The notes: a model not told the origin generated them from the letters alone. A DNA stretch of 64,000 nt from Sebastes aleutianus (GCA_916700875.1 CAKAKS010000038.1:11975944-12039943), one strand, 5' to 3'; counted from the stretch's first letter, positions 13,465 to 25,900 are shown. Made by a program: numbers and translations.

Positions 13465-14017
13465 AATAGAAAACCTTTCCGGGTCAGCTCTCAAACGCTA
13501 TTGCATCATCATATACGTATGTACTGTATTTTTAGTAATACGCTCGCCAGTGTTATTGCAGTAGATGACTACAAATCCAGCATCTTAACGCAGCCCCTCT
13601 GCTGCTCTGCTGCTGCTCACTCTGTACAGCTAATGTCTCAGGACGCATTTTATTCCGTGAGCCTTTTTGAACAGTCCCATATCATCACTGAGCTTTTTTT
13701 TTTTTTGTCCTGAAATTTGATTTTCTTGAAGTTCTGTCACCGCGGCCTCTAAAGAGGGGAGATACTGCTGAATGTGCTGCGCTGGTATGGTCGTGCTGGG
13801 AGCTGCGAGGGCTGCCAGCGCAGACTGTTAGAGGAGAGCTGCAGGCTGTGTGTGGAGGGGGAAGCTGGGAGCAGTCGCACACTGAGCTGAAGGTCATGCT
13901 CGGTGTGAGCGGGCAGTAGGTGCTGTGTTCGGACACGGAGTGGCCATTTTCCGTCTAGCAGCGGTTTCCTCTCTGCCAGGTGTCTTTCAAGCTTTTCTCA
14001 TTTATTTACATTTTACA

Positions 14018-14743
14018 AGGCTGCCCAAAGTGGGGCCCGCAGGCCAAAGTTGGCTCGCCATAAGGTTCGATATGTACCGCCAGATGTTTCTAGCAATTTC
14101 TTTTTTATTATTTTTTTTACATTATAAGACCAGGCTTCACCGTCTTTCATAGGCTGTAGCGGGCTCAGTTTTAGAGCTAGTGTGAAGGTTCATATGAAAC
14201 AAGAAAACCCCTAAGGGAACCATTTGTACCAACCACGGGAAGGAGGCTAAATAACGCTCCAAAGTTAGGCTCAATTTTGGCGAGGAAAGACTGGCATGGC
14301 CGTTTTAAAAGGGTTCCCTTGACCTCTGACCTCAAGATATGTGAATGAAAATGGGTTCTATGGGAACCCACAAGTCTCCCCTTTACAGACATGCCCACTA
14401 TGATGATGATCACATGTAGTTTGGGGCAAAAATATGCCTTTTTTTTAATGCAATATAAATGTGTTGTTTTTGCCTATTCTAAAAAATGGTGTATTTGAAT
14501 ATTTCTGCATACTGGGGTCCCTAAGCAGGCTTGATATGACTGGAAATGAGCCCAGTTGTATTCAGCAGCGGAGTTTTAAGGGGTTAACTATGTAAAAGCT
14601 AAAAGAATATTCAATTAGGGGAACTTGGGATCATACTACCATTTTGCATCTTAGCAATACAATACAATAGGTGTCTGCTTTTGGCCCATGGCCTACCATG
14701 AAGTTCCAGTTTTGGCCCTTTGTAAAAAGTTTGGGCACCCCTG
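14018..14743. mobile_element. hAT-like MITE with GCCCAAA termini
   Basis: The left end AGGCTGCCCAAAGTGGGGCC faces the right end AAAAGTTTGGGCACCCCTG. The interior (about 14190-14400) carries the CTTGACCTCTGACCTCAAGA core shared with other hAT MITEs in this window. The exact ends and target duplication are unclear. Confidence 0.65.
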
Positions 14744-15813
14744 GTTTACATGTAGTATTTTGATATAGTGTTGATATTTTACTACAGAACTGATGGTGAC
14801 GTTCAACTTTATTATTGAGAATTCAGTGATAAGACAGTTTGTATGTATGATAGGCTGATAGTGAGATTGTTGTGCTGGAGTTTAAGCTAGAACTTAAGGG
14901 TTAATAGTAGCTGCTTATGAATAGTATTTTATGTGTGGGAGTGTTTACAGTATTAAGTTTAATTTTAATTCAGAAAGGAGAACCACACCACAGCCTATTA
15001 TGTTTTGCTCTAGTATGTTATCATTATCGCTTTTTAAATGTCTGTTGATTCCTGAAGGGATAATTAGTCGTTTTGGTCGCACCCCTTCAGAGACTTACCG
15101 GCAGGGCATTTTTTTGGAAGTTTGCTGCTGAACTAGTTTCTCCCCGCCTCGCTGATAATGTCATGTGAGGAGATAATCAGCAGGAAACGCCGCCTCGGTC
15201 GCACGGCGCAGTTGGACCGCGTCCATTTTTTCCCCGACTGAAAAACAGAGCTGTTTGCTTAAACCAAAGCACAGAGTTTCAGTTCTTAATTAATTTTTTT
15301 CCCCCAAAACACAGATTGTTTGGAGTGAATCTTTTCTCCTCCCTGCTGACTTTAACAATCTTTAACTGTTTTAACTATTTTAGTGCCGTTTGCTTCTCAA
15401 ACGCTCTGTTGTACACAGGTTATTATTATTATTCCAAGTGTTTCTTTTATGTGGTTTCTCTTGAAGAATAAACTAGCAGAATAAATTCAGACTCCGTTCA
15501 ACGTAAATTCATTCAACTCAAACCCAATTATTCTATTAGGGGAAGCAATTTAAATGCACACAGTAGTCTGAGAGTAAACCACACAGATGGACTTCTGCAG
15601 CCATATGCCTAACACGTACACAGACCTACACAAACACACACAAACACACATAGTTGATGGTTGGTAGCACCTATAGGAGGGGGGTGGGGCGCTCTCTGTT
15701 AGAGTGGTTCCAGATGCTTCTCAGTGTGTGTGTGTGTGTGTTGGGAGGATTAAATTGGTGAATCTTTATCTGAAACTATCGCTGTGCACAGGGTCTATTT
15801 CTTCTTCTTCTTT

Positions 15814-15815
<2 letters not shown>

Positions 15816-15846
<31 letters not shown>
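15816..15846. repeat. (TG)n microsatellite
   Basis: About 31 bp of uninterrupted GT dinucleotides following a CTTCTTCTTC run. Confidence 0.95.
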
Positions 15847-15847
<1 letters not shown>

Positions 15848-16701
15848 ATTAGAGAGAGCGAGAGACTGATCCAGTGTATAGGATATTGGATTTGGCAGTA
15901 TGGAATTTAGTTAATTCCTCCAGCTAGTCCTCTAGCTTGATTAAATAATCGCTGATTTAATGCAAGTCAGTGCGTGTATCAATATAAGTGTGTGTCTCCC
16001 TGTGTGTGTGTGTGTGCGATAAAGCAGGGCTGACTTAAGTGAATTAAATGTAATTTCATTTTGAAATACTTTGTTTAGAAAGCCCTCTTTTGAATTTATT
16101 TTAGACCGCAGGGCGCCTGAGTCTATTTCTTTATCCTCTTTCTCACGTTTCTCTCTCTCCAGTTTTCTCTCCGTGCATCTCTCTCTCTATTTTGCCACAT
16201 AACTTCACGGATAGCAGCACCTTGATATTTGAAATTTGTGTGTTTTTAGTTTGCTTCCACCATACTCTTGTGTGCAAAATGCAAAATGAGACCCTACTTG
16301 TAGAAAGCAAACGGTGGTACTTCCACTTGTGGGTTAAATACAAATGAATGCCGTTACACACCTGCAGCATTTATTTCTCTTGTGCGATTCATTGCATATA
16401 TATAAATATAATTTATTTCTTAGAACTGTTGTTTTTGTCATGAGTACTTTCACACAGAATATTACGCGGCGAAAAATGCAACGTCTTTTTTCCGGAACAA
16501 AGGTGATTTTTCTGAGTTTTCGTACCGCACTTAAAGGCATCAACCAATCACGATGTTCGGAACAGGTTCAGTTGCGCCTATATTTATGAAACAACAACAC
16601 GGAGGCTCTGTAATTGAACCAGGACGGCAAACTATGAACAGATTACTTCTTTCAACCTTGATAAATGCAACTCATACCAGATCCACTCTCTCCGTTCTCA
16701 C

Positions 16702-17010
16702 TAGGGCTGTCAATCGATTAAAATATTTAATCGCGATTAATAGCACACATCTTGAGGTCAGAGGTCAAGGACAGTTTATCCTCTCCAAAATTTAGCACAA
16801 GTTTAGAGCGTTATTTAACCTTCTTTGCGACAAGCTAATATAACATGGTTGGTTGTAGTTTCATATTATACCAGTATCTTCACTGTAGCTTTCAAACTGA
16901 ACCCGCTACAACCTTGGAAATATCGATTGTGTTAATGCGATAAAGAAAGTAGTGGCGTTAAAATGAATATGCGTTAATGTGTTACTATTGCGTTAACTTT
17001 GACAGTCCTA
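16702..17010. mobile_element. hAT MITE, 309 bp
   Basis: The ends are TAGGGCTGTCAATCGATTAA and GTTAACTTTGACAGTCCTA. They are flanked by an 8-bp target duplication with one mismatch (GTTCTCAC at 16694-16701, GTTCTAAC at 17011-17018). Eight-base duplications are typical of hAT. No transposase. Confidence 0.88.
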
Positions 17011-18594
17011 GTTCTAACCTTTCACAATAAAAACCCTAGACATATAATATTCGCAGGCGAGTATTTCACATTTTCGTGTTGTTTATTCGTCACGCCCCCG
17101 GTGTGTAAAGGCCTTTACTGGGAATATACTGTCTTACTGTACTTTGTATGTCCTTGACAACAAGATATTTGAATAAACTGGGATGTAAGAATTAGCTTTG
17201 ATTTTATTTTCAAAATGGATGTGAAGCATTTTGAAACACAGCAGCTCATGCGTAAGCCACCAGTCTGCCTCGCCAAATGATTTAAAGTGACGCTACACCA
17301 CCAGAGTTTTAAGATGCCACCACACATTGGTTGCAGATGGAAGCTAAAATAAAGGCGAGGGACTCAGTCGTGCTACAGAACCTAAACCAGTGGATGCTTA
17401 TCTGTTTTGTCCAGCTCTTCCATTAAGATCTAAAAGACCATGCAGTGTAAACAGTTTGTATAACATCTGTAAATTTATGGCTTCAGGAGAATCTCAGAGT
17501 GGACTCAAAGCCACAGCTGAAGGGTTTCAAGCCACCGTGTGGTTCCACCATCTGTTTTGATGTTGAATAAAAATCGGATCCTCCAGAATGAAGTTTATAA
17601 TTTATCGCTACGTTTTATGAGTCGAGTCACAAAAAACAGCTCATAACTTCTGTTTGAATTTGAGGAAAGCGATCACTTCAACCCATTTAATGGAAAGTTG
17701 GCATAGCATTGCAAACCCATAAAAGAGTGGAGTTGTTCACAAACACGAAAGGGAGGAATACATGATGTAAAATGTAGCCTATTTTCAAAGTGCATTATTT
17801 TCCCAAACAAACAACAGCAGGGTCGTGTAGCCTCTTTTTATGCATTCTTGCATTAAATCTACCGCCACAAGGGAAAAAAAGACTCTCTGTTGGAGCAGTT
17901 TGTGCGTTGGAGCTGATTGTGAAAGTTATTAAACCAATAAATGTTGTTTTATGTGCAGCCTGCCGCTGAGTAGATTGTACTCTTAATTTCTGCGGCCTTT
18001 TCATGAGCATTATGAGACTGATGAAATCAGCTTGTCAGCGTTATATTTTGATGTTTACACTGATCTTTTCATCAGGAGATTGAACTATCTAATGTCTTTT
18101 ATCTACGTATTCGAGTACATGGGAATAAGAGCTTTCTACATGAGTGTGTTTTTATGAATAAGATTCAAAATGGACAAGTTACCCGGTGATAATAGAGCTT
18201 TGTTTGCATTGGTTACTCAAATACACTTCCTGCTTAAGAAACTAAACTTTGTATCGAAACATCAAGTTTAAAGTTAATTTGTTGGCTTGATTAGGAGGAA
18301 GTTGATCCAGACTTTAAATTCCTGACTAATGAATGTGTTTTTGTTCGTGTGTGTGTGTGTGTCAGAGGGCGTTGTTGGTGGTGCTAATTGAACAGTATCA
18401 TAGGTCGCAGATATCATTAAGACCCTGAGCTCTAATTACCTGCAGCCCTCCTCTGTAGGCTGAGGTGAGTGGGAGAGGCCAGGTATCAGTAATCTATCAG
18501 AAAAGCATGCAATGACACGCACTCATTCTGTAGATACACACCAATACACCCGGCAGCACACAAACATAGTTTCGAAGCCACCGAGAGATGTACT

Positions 18595-19524
18595 TTAAAG
18601 CTGCAGTTAGTAACTTAGAGCAATTATGATAAAAAGTTATTTTTATAAAACGGTCAATATATCCTGAGACAGATAATCTGAAAAAAATCAAGTTCCTCTG
18701 CCTCCCCCTCGTGCTCCTAATGACATGTGCAAGATTTCGCCGCACCCGAAGGAAAACAGCCAATCAGAGCCAAGCAGTCTCTACAGCAGCTGTCAATCAC
18801 TGCTCGTGAAACTCGCGAACTACCTATTTCTCGCCTCTAATGTTTTCAGAAACATCTTGTAGTGTACTGTTTAGCTGTAAAATGAGAAAGTTTGCTCCGT
18901 CTGATGGGCGGTGCTTGTTTTTGGCTCGACTGTTTTGGCTGCCGGGTGATAAACTTTCTCATTTTACAGCTAAACAGTACACTACAAGATGTTTCTGAAA
19001 ACATTAGAGGCGAGAAATAGAGTTGTTCCGATACCAATACCTGCATCGGAAATGCGTCCGATGCTGCCCAAAATTCGGGACCTGGTATCAGCGTCGGTAT
19101 AGTTATTAATAATTATAAGAATAATAACTATATATTTTTTTATCACGCTGGTATCAGATCGGTACTCACTATCGGCGGATATCGGAAGTTCAGGTATCGG
19201 AATCGGGAAGGAAAAAATGGTATCACAACATCTCTAGCGAGAAATAGTAGTAGTAGTAGTAACAGAATCTTCATTCATATTTGATCAGCGCTGCTTAGTT
19301 TGTCAGTGATTGACAGGTGCCCAGAGACAGCTCGGCTCTAATTGGCTGTTTTCCTTCGGCGGTGAAATATTGCAAATGCCATTAGGAGCACCGGAGGACA
19401 CAGAGGAACAGGTTTTTTTTTCCCAGATTACCTGTTTCATGCACTACTGTCAGGATATAGTGACATTTATATGACAATAACGTTTTTAATCATATTGGCT
19501 CAAAGTTACCAACTGCAGCCTTAA
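18595..19524. mobile_element. 930-bp palindromic TTAA element
   Basis: It is bounded by TTAA (18595-18598 and 19521-19524) with near-identical inverted ends (TTAAAGCTGCAGTTAGTAAC on the left). Inverted similarity runs through much of both arms. The clearest stretch is 18833-18891 against 18954-19017, around a loop of about 60 bp. A hAT MITE (19018-19236) sits inside the right arm. Relatives are at 6237, 45620 and 56711. Confidence 0.88.
19018..19236. mobile_element. hAT MITE, 219 bp, nested
   Basis: The ends are TAGAGTTGTTCCGATACC and GGTATCACAACATCTCTA, with a perfect 8-bp duplication GCGAGAAA on both sides (19010-19017, 19237-19244). It is inserted in the right arm of the 930-bp palindrome, so it is the younger element. 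Confidence 0.92.
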
Positions 19525-19776
19525 ACCAATATTAAAGTACCTACAGTATGTTAACATAGAGCCATGTGTGTTTGCGTGTGTGCATGTGTGTGTGTGTGAG
19601 CTTGCACATTTCCACACACACGTCAAGCCAACCAGCTGATGATTGAAAAGGAAGTTAAAGATCATGAGCCAGATTTAGTGTGTGTGTACACGTGTGCATT
19701 TTGGAAGGTGGTGGGGGCTATTTCTGTACTTTCATGTGTAATTGACACTTGAACCTCTCTCTCTCTCGCACACGCA

Positions 19777-19778
<2 letters not shown>

Positions 19779-19826
<48 letters not shown>
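19779..19826. repeat. (CA)n microsatellite
   Basis: About 48 bp of CA dinucleotides. A (GT)n run at 19968-20000 lies 140 bp downstream in the opposite sense, so the two could pair. Confidence 0.95.
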
Positions 19827-19830
<4 letters not shown>

Positions 19831-19962
19831 GCGCTATCCTTGTACCGTGGTTTCGGAGTAGCCAAGATACCCCCAACGCACACACAAACGCACTTCTTGG
19901 ATTGCCGCCTCTCATCCAAATCTTGCATGCCTTCATTAGCCAGTGGAAGCAAATATTTTCAG

Positions 19963-19967
<5 letters not shown>

Positions 19968-20000
<33 letters not shown>
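19968..20000. repeat. (GT)n microsatellite
   Basis: Uninterrupted GT repeat of 33 bp, complementary to the (CA)n run at 19779-19826. Confidence 0.95.
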
Positions 20001-20001
<1 letters not shown>

Positions 20002-20713
20002 GCGATGAGGGGCAGCTGTGGGGCCATATGTGAGTGATTTGGGCGCTCGGAGGGAAACTGAATTCTGATGACAGATGCACTGTTTGGCTTGCAACACTAG
20101 ACACACACACACACACGAGCACACACACACACACACACCCAGAGACAGGAAGCGCACATCAATCAATCACCTGGCTCTGTCTCTCTACATGTGGCGACCG
20201 TATGGTGTGTGCAACATACACACACCGGAGGATTCGGTCATGTAAGTGTTCTGCTGTCTGATGTCAGACGGACGAAAACACATGTACCATAAAGACTCTA
20301 ATATTAACTCAGGTGTTTATTACTTCCAACATCACTGGAAACAGGATGTTTTATTATACACATATTGAGACTGAGAGACGGAGTTTTTCCAGTATAAATA
20401 AACACATCTATGGTGTTCCTTTGTATTCAATCTTTGAACAATCTCAAAGTTTGATTGTGTAACCTGATGAAGGATGTCATCATAAATGTCTGTTTATGAG
20501 CTGAAATTACAGCAAGGAAACAAAAAAAGCTATTAAACCACTTTTCATTGGCAGTAAGAATTTGATGTCTAATCCTTTAACACTGTCAAGTACAGATGTC
20601 TAATCAGTTCCTCATCCGTCGCTATTTTAATGTTCATATAATTTGTGGTTTATAAATCTCCTTTAACTAACTTCCTTCTGCACAACACAGCAAATGCACT
20701 TTGGATTCTTGCC

Positions 20714-21069
20714 TTAAAGGAACAGTGTGTAACATGACGGGGGATCTATTAGCAGAAATGGAAATAGGGAGCGGGTCCTCCAAGCTCTGCCATGTTTCTA
20801 CAGTAGCCCAGAACAGACAAACTAAACACTGGCTCTAGAGAGAGCCTTTCTCGTTTGTACGTTACCTGAAGGCCACCGTAGTTCTCCGACACGCTTGTGA
20901 AACTGGTAACGTGAGCCTTAGAGTGCAAAACCGTGGTACCGCCAGCCGCCCTCTTGACTTCCATTCCTTCCGTAGTCTTGGAAAGGCAGGAGTGAGCGGA
21001 GGTATACTCAGTTGGTTGCAATCTGCAACCACACCACTAGATGCTGCCAAATCACACTGTACCTTTTAA
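20714..21069. mobile_element. TTAA-flanked MITE, 356 bp
   Basis: TTAA at 20714-20717 and 21066-21069; inverted ends TTAAAGGAACAGTGTG and CACACTGTACCTTTTAA. Non-coding. Confidence 0.82.
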
Positions 21070-21800
21070 ATATTGAATAATATGACGGTACATTTAAAAG
21101 TTGTTTGAATTCTCCAACACCACTACGTAAGATTAGCATCTTTTCACAGTTGCTGTACTGATTCATTTTTACCAGAACAACATATGATATTCTTGTATAT
21201 TGCTAAGGCTATACTGTATATGTGCACGTGTGTGTGGGGTGCATGTTCCCAGAGAAAAGTAAAGTGGTTAATTGTGCTGTGATCCTTGCAGTACATTAGT
21301 TTGCAAAAAAAAACGGAACAGTGCCGTGCCCGCTGGGCTCTCCTGCTTTTAGCTGGCAGCACCAAACAGATGCTCGGTGGAAGTGCTGGTAGTGGCTCCA
21401 TCTGTAGCTCTGAGACTACAGAAAGCCTGATTGAAGTGCGGCACTCTTTTGTGAAAAGTTGAAATGTTTTTTAACTTATAGCGCTGGGTGCTCTGAGCCT
21501 GGGAAAAAAAAAAAAATATGCTAGGCTCTCGGCACTGACATGAACATAAAACAACAAGAAACCAGCGCTGAAAGGGAGAAGGTCCCAGTGGATGCAAAGT
21601 CCATGATGGAGGGAGAGGGAGAAACAGATTGGGATAACAGTGACAATATGAGAGAGAGGGAAATATGGCAGATATGCAGAAAAAGGATTTTAGTAAGCCA
21701 TACCCATAGGCACATACAGTATGCAGACATTTACTAGCTCAAGCATGGTGAGATTATCAATGCAGACATCACAAACCGAGACAGAAATACACACAACACA

Positions 21801-22758
21801 GACTGTTATTAGGCCATTAAATAGGCGTTATCGATGGTCATAAGCTATCATCTATTCGCATGGTCAATCACCTAAAGTAGGTATAAAAGACAACGACAGC
21901 AACCTCTAGAGACCGTAGTAAGTATGACCGGAGCAGAAGCGGAAGTCAGGTACTGTAGTATAGAGAGTGGAGGTCAGGGACAATGGATAAGACTCAAAAC
22001 ACAGGGTTTTCACCCAGGAGACCAGAGTTTGCATCCCGTGTGAAACCAACAACATGCAGTTGTATTTGTGTTTCACAATCGTTAAGTTTCACTTTCACTT
22101 TTGAAACGTAGTAGAGTTGTTCCGATACCAATACAGGTATCGGAAATACATCCGATACTGCCCAAATTTCGAGATCAAGTATCTGCAAGTATGCCAGTCT
22201 ATAAAAAAATCAACTTGTTTAAACGGAAATTAATTATTTTTCGCCGCTCCAAAACAGTAGCCTTCACTGTGCTGTCGCCCTGGATGTATCATGGTTGCCA
22301 CTGGCAACAACTGTTTTAGAGCAACGAGAGGAGAACTGATTGTAGGTAGTTTGTCACAGCTATTAACAATAATATTTTTTTATCACGCTGGTATTGGTAC
22401 TCAGTATCGGCCGATACCGCAAGTTCAGGTATCGGAATCGGTATCGGGAAGGAAAAAATGGTATCAGAACATCTCTAAAACGTTGTTACTTTGAGCCAAA
22501 ACACAATGTTTTTTCCTAAACTTAACTAGGTGGTTTTGTTCCCTAAACCTAAAGAAGTTGTAGTTGTTTTGCCTAAACCTAAGAAGCCTTCTTGTTGGTG
22601 TTCAAAACGTAACATTTCTTTCAGTTTTACAACATGATAGAACGTGTTGTTTTGAAGTTTCGCTTTCACTTTTTAGTAGGCGTAGTAGGCCCCTATTGAC
22701 CCACATCTATAGTGCTTATAGCGAGGGATAACGCCCATTTAATGGCCTGATAACAGTC
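21801..22758. mobile_element. long-inverted-repeat MITE, copy 1
   Basis: The left arm from GACTGTTATTAGGCCATTAA and the right arm ending TTAATGGCCTGATAACAGTC are inverted over roughly 70-90 bp. The interior holds CCTAAACCTAAAGAAG repeats (22512-22590). A hAT MITE (22112-22477) is nested in it. Copy 2 is at 44100-44680 with the CCTAAACC block in the opposite orientation. Confidence 0.8.
22112..22477. mobile_element. hAT MITE, 366 bp, nested
   Basis: Same ends as 19018-19236 (TAGAGTTGTTCCGATACC and GGTATCAGAACATCTCTA), with a 7/8 duplication AAACGTAG / AAACGTTG. It is longer internally than the 219-bp copy, which therefore looks like a deletion derivative. Confidence 0.87.
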
Positions 22759-23731
22759 GAATCGGGGGCACCATGAGTTTCTGTTTTTTTCTTGACCCCA
22801 CTGATATTTAAATCAGTAAAACACATTGAAATGAAAAATCTACAACTAAAGTGAAATTAAGAGCAGAGGAGGAAATGAAGATTGGATGAGCAATAAAGCT
22901 GAGATATAAAAATTGAAAGCAGAGAGAAAGAAGTAGTTGGCTAGACGGGCAGATAGAGAGAGAGAAAGAAACCGACAGAGTCTTGGAGGAGAAAGATGAG
23001 GTATGCTGTCTTCTCAGGGTCATAAAGGTGGTGAATGGGGCCAGAGGCTTAATAGGATGGAGAAACGTTGTGATTGGCTCATTACTGTGATGGAGCACGT
23101 TGCCACGACAATTGGCCTTTTCACCCCTCCCCAACCCAACCCTCCCACCCCCACCCTTCCTTGCACACATCACTTTTTTATGCACCACTGCTCCATGAAC
23201 TGCAGAGGTGCGTGTGTGAACACTGAAACAGTACAAGTCTTGCCTGTAAAGAACCTCCTGCAGTTCAGATAAACACTTAAACACTTTGTGCTTCAAGGTG
23301 AAAACATAACTCGTCTCCATCTGTTCGAGTACTATTTGACTACCCACCATATTTAACAACACACGCAAGCTCAACTAGATCATTCTCTTTTCATTGAAGT
23401 ATATTTAGTTGTTTTTATTAACCTTGTTCTATGCAGAGGAAATCAGTAGAGGAGAACAATGTTCTCAATAGGATTTCCCATTAGGCATGATAAATGAGAG
23501 CACATCATCTCTGTGCCACCAAGACAATCTGTTTTCTCTCTCTCTCCTAACCTTACTTGAGTGGTGTGAATATTAAAAAGGTATCAAAACGTGGAGTCAA
23601 CATTTTCAGGTTTTTTTTTCCCCCTCTTCCTTTTCCTTTTCTCTCTGTGACTTTGCATTTAACCAAAGTTTCTTTATCACTCCATATTGTTACTTCACGC
23701 TCTAACGTTGTCCCTCTCTCTCCATCCGTAG

Positions 23732-23854
23732 CGGCGAAGAGGCAGCGGGGTCTTCTGCGCAAACTGTCTGACCACCAAGACATCGTTGTGGAGGAAGAAC
23801 TCTAACGGAGGCTACGTCTGCAACGCGTGTGGTTTATACCAAAAACTGCATTCG
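23732..23854 (+). CDS. trps1: trps1 GATA zinc-finger exon (internal, partial gene)
   Basis: This internal exon encodes the single GATA-type zinc finger of TRPS1, the DNA-binding unit of a nuclear transcriptional repressor of GATA targets in cartilage, bone and hair development. It reads in phase 0 for 41 codons. The zinc ligands are C9, C12, C30 and C33 (C-X2-C-X17-C-X2-C), and FCANCLTTKTSLWRK and YVCNACGLYQKLHS are family signatures. The finger is nearly identical to the mammalian one as I remember it. A pyrimidine tract ends in TAG at 23729-23731, and the donor GTAAGT starts at 23855. The finger's basic tail continues directly in the next exon at 29444. A second AG at 23744-23745 could act as an acceptor but would shift the frame. 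The gene is recognised from signature residues, not from a database search. Earlier exons are outside the window. Confidence 0.97.
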
Positions 23855-23953
23855 GTAAGTCGTGCACAGACAGAAACAGATGCTTTTGCTGCACCAGCCG
23901 TGCATTAAACTGTAGATTATACTAAACAATACATTATTACACCTAAAATACAG

Positions 23954-24485
23954 AGTAAGCAAACTGGTTCACAACAATCATGCTGGCGGTCGTGTGGGAA
24001 TAGAGAGGCAAACCACGCATACATCTTTTGGGAATGTCATAAATTACACTCATTTTGGGAAAATGTGCATGTTAATATTAAAGGTATTTTGGGATGTACA
24101 ATATCTAAGGAATGCAAAGTTATGCACATGGGGAATATAAATTATGTCACTGATAATGATAGATATTTAACCATGATATTATTGGATCACAAGTAAGAAG
24201 GCAATAACAAGAAACTGGTATAAGACTGGTTAGAAATTATAAGAGAGATTTAAACTATGTAAAAAAAATGACTTTCCAGCTTAGAGTGAGAAAAAATAGT
24301 TTTTGCTAGTAAATGGAAGAAACTGATGATTTATGGCAGAGTGAAAAATGCTTATGGACTAACTGACTTTTGTTTATTGTGTTTTATTTTTCTATCTTTC
24401 TGATTGTAAAAAAGTTATAAGATAACATACACAGTACTTTTGGTTTTATGCACAAACAAATAAATACTCAAATTAAAAAAAATAA
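23954..24485 (+). mobile_element. L1-like LINE fragment (ORF2 C-terminus and 3' tail)
   Basis: In one frame it reads SKQTGSQQSCWRSCGNREAN followed by HAYIFWECHKLHSFW. This is the CW..CG...H.FW.C..L..FW pattern found near the C-terminus of L1-type ORF2. Stops appear soon after, and the copy ends in an A-rich tail. It is 5'-truncated, starts about 100 bp after the GATA exon donor, and lies in the same orientation as trps1. Confidence 0.75.
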
Positions 24486-25639
24486 TAATTATACCAAACA
24501 AACCATAGACCTGCGAGATTCATAGAAATAGTCGTCCCAGATGTGGTGCAGGAAGTTTCTGTATGTTTGTTAATCAAATTTTCTTTCAAACAAATTAAAA
24601 AATACACAAATAGGGAGCTGTAAATTTCGAAAACACTTGAAGAAACCGAAAGAAATCCCTACCAGGTGTATCATCATACAACAGTTAATTTGCAGTGCTG
24701 AACTCCTATCCACGCATAGGAGACCCACACATACTCGTAAAGGTTCTACTGGATCAAGAACCCAGTACTTTAGGTTATTTTATGGACTCTATGCTGTATT
24801 TTTATACATCCACGGGGTGGTTTTGACCACTAATTATCATTCCCCGCCTGGCCGATTAGCGCACGACTCAAATTAAAACTATGCAGTTAAATTCCTGCAT
24901 ACATTCAGCGAATCCCGCTGTGAAAACGTAATATGGTGGAAAAAGTCTATTTGATTTGGTGGGAGCTGGGAGTTACAGACCACTTCGGCAGTCACAGCGA
25001 GCCAGCTCCGCGGAGTGAGAAATATGACGGAATGAATCAACTTTACCGTCTAAGCCCGGGGAAAGTCTATGGAAATCTCCAATTTAATTAGACTGCATGA
25101 ATTACACATGAGATAAAGAGCCAGCCTGGAATTAAGTTGACTTCAGAACATTGAGTTTTCTCACCTCACGTGTTTGTAAGGGGTTAAAGCTAATTTCACA
25201 CTTCAATATACCTATTTAACGCAAGCGTTTATAAATATTACCAGTGTGAAACAAGCCTTCAGACCTTCAACGTGTGTGTATGTATATATATATATTCACA
25301 TACTGGCTTTTAAGCCCTGCTTGTAAAATTTCAAAGTGAACAAAAAATGTTTCGGTGTAATAAATCACAGTGTTAGTAAATGCATCAGTGGGTTACAACC
25401 CCGAGCGCTATACTGCAATTATCCGATGGAGCTTTAAAGACCTCTCGGATGGCGAGCCATCGCCATTTGCTCCCGCCTGCCCCTGCAGACGTCCTTGGGT
25501 CAGCCCGTTCATCTCATCTGCTGCTCCAATCACGTTCCAGCTCCCTCTGCTCTTGACAATCTTCACGACGGCCGTATTTTATATCCCATAATAAAAGTTT
25601 TATATGCTCTACACACATTATTAGAGAGGATAGCAGCTA

Positions 25640-25900
25640 GTAAAACACTTCAGAGTGAGAGAGGGTGAAGGGAGAGTTATGAATAAAGAGGGAGAAAAAA
25701 GGTAGACATAAAGGGAGGGAGGGAGGGAGAGGAGAAAGACAAACAAGGAGGAAGAAAAGAAAGGAAGGCAAAGAAAGACGAGAAGATTATGGTAAAGAGA
25801 TGATGAAAGGGGAGGGGGTGTGTGAAGAGTTAGAGATGGAGGGAGACGGAGAGGTTTGGAGAAAATGATATCCAAGAAAAGAAGGAAAGAGTAATAGTTA
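25640..25900. repeat. purine-rich low-complexity tract
   Basis: Nearly all G and A on the + strand, with GGGAGGGAGGGA-like runs. The long minus-strand open frame here is a by-product of composition. Confidence 0.8.

Larger units (their letters stand above)
1..23731 (+). other. trps1 intron upstream of the GATA exon (partial)
   Basis: The 23.7 kb before the GATA exon has no open frame resembling TRPS1 N-terminal C2H2 fingers or any other host protein, so it is taken as one trps1 intron whose start is outside the window. It holds the repeats listed separately. Other stretches, including 440-2120, 2930-4090, 5120-6230, 7300-8740, 9360-10430, 14745-16700, 17020-18590 and 19530-20710, are AT-rich single-copy-looking DNA with short microsatellites and nothing further I can identify. 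The segment 2460-2930 is more GC-rich and looks repeat-derived but unclassified. Open frames here are short and lack domain signatures. Confidence 0.8.

Noticed and set aside
19778..20134. 118-codon open frame of Val/Cys/His/Thr repeats
   Set aside because: It is a translation of CA/GT microsatellites, not a gene.
22808..23374. 188-codon minus-strand open frame, the longest outside trps1
   Set aside because: Composition is Leu/Ser/Phe-rich over a purine-rich strand, with no recognisable domain, and it lies in the trps1 intron just before the GATA exon.
1..23731. searched for upstream trps1 exons with C2H2 fingers
   Set aside because: No frame shows C-X2-C-X12-H-X3-5-H with TRPS1-like context, so the earlier exons are taken to be outside the window.
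23557..23805. + strand open frame overlapping the GATA exon
   Set aside because: It reads the exon in the wrong frame; the real frame gives the GATA finger with correct splice sites.
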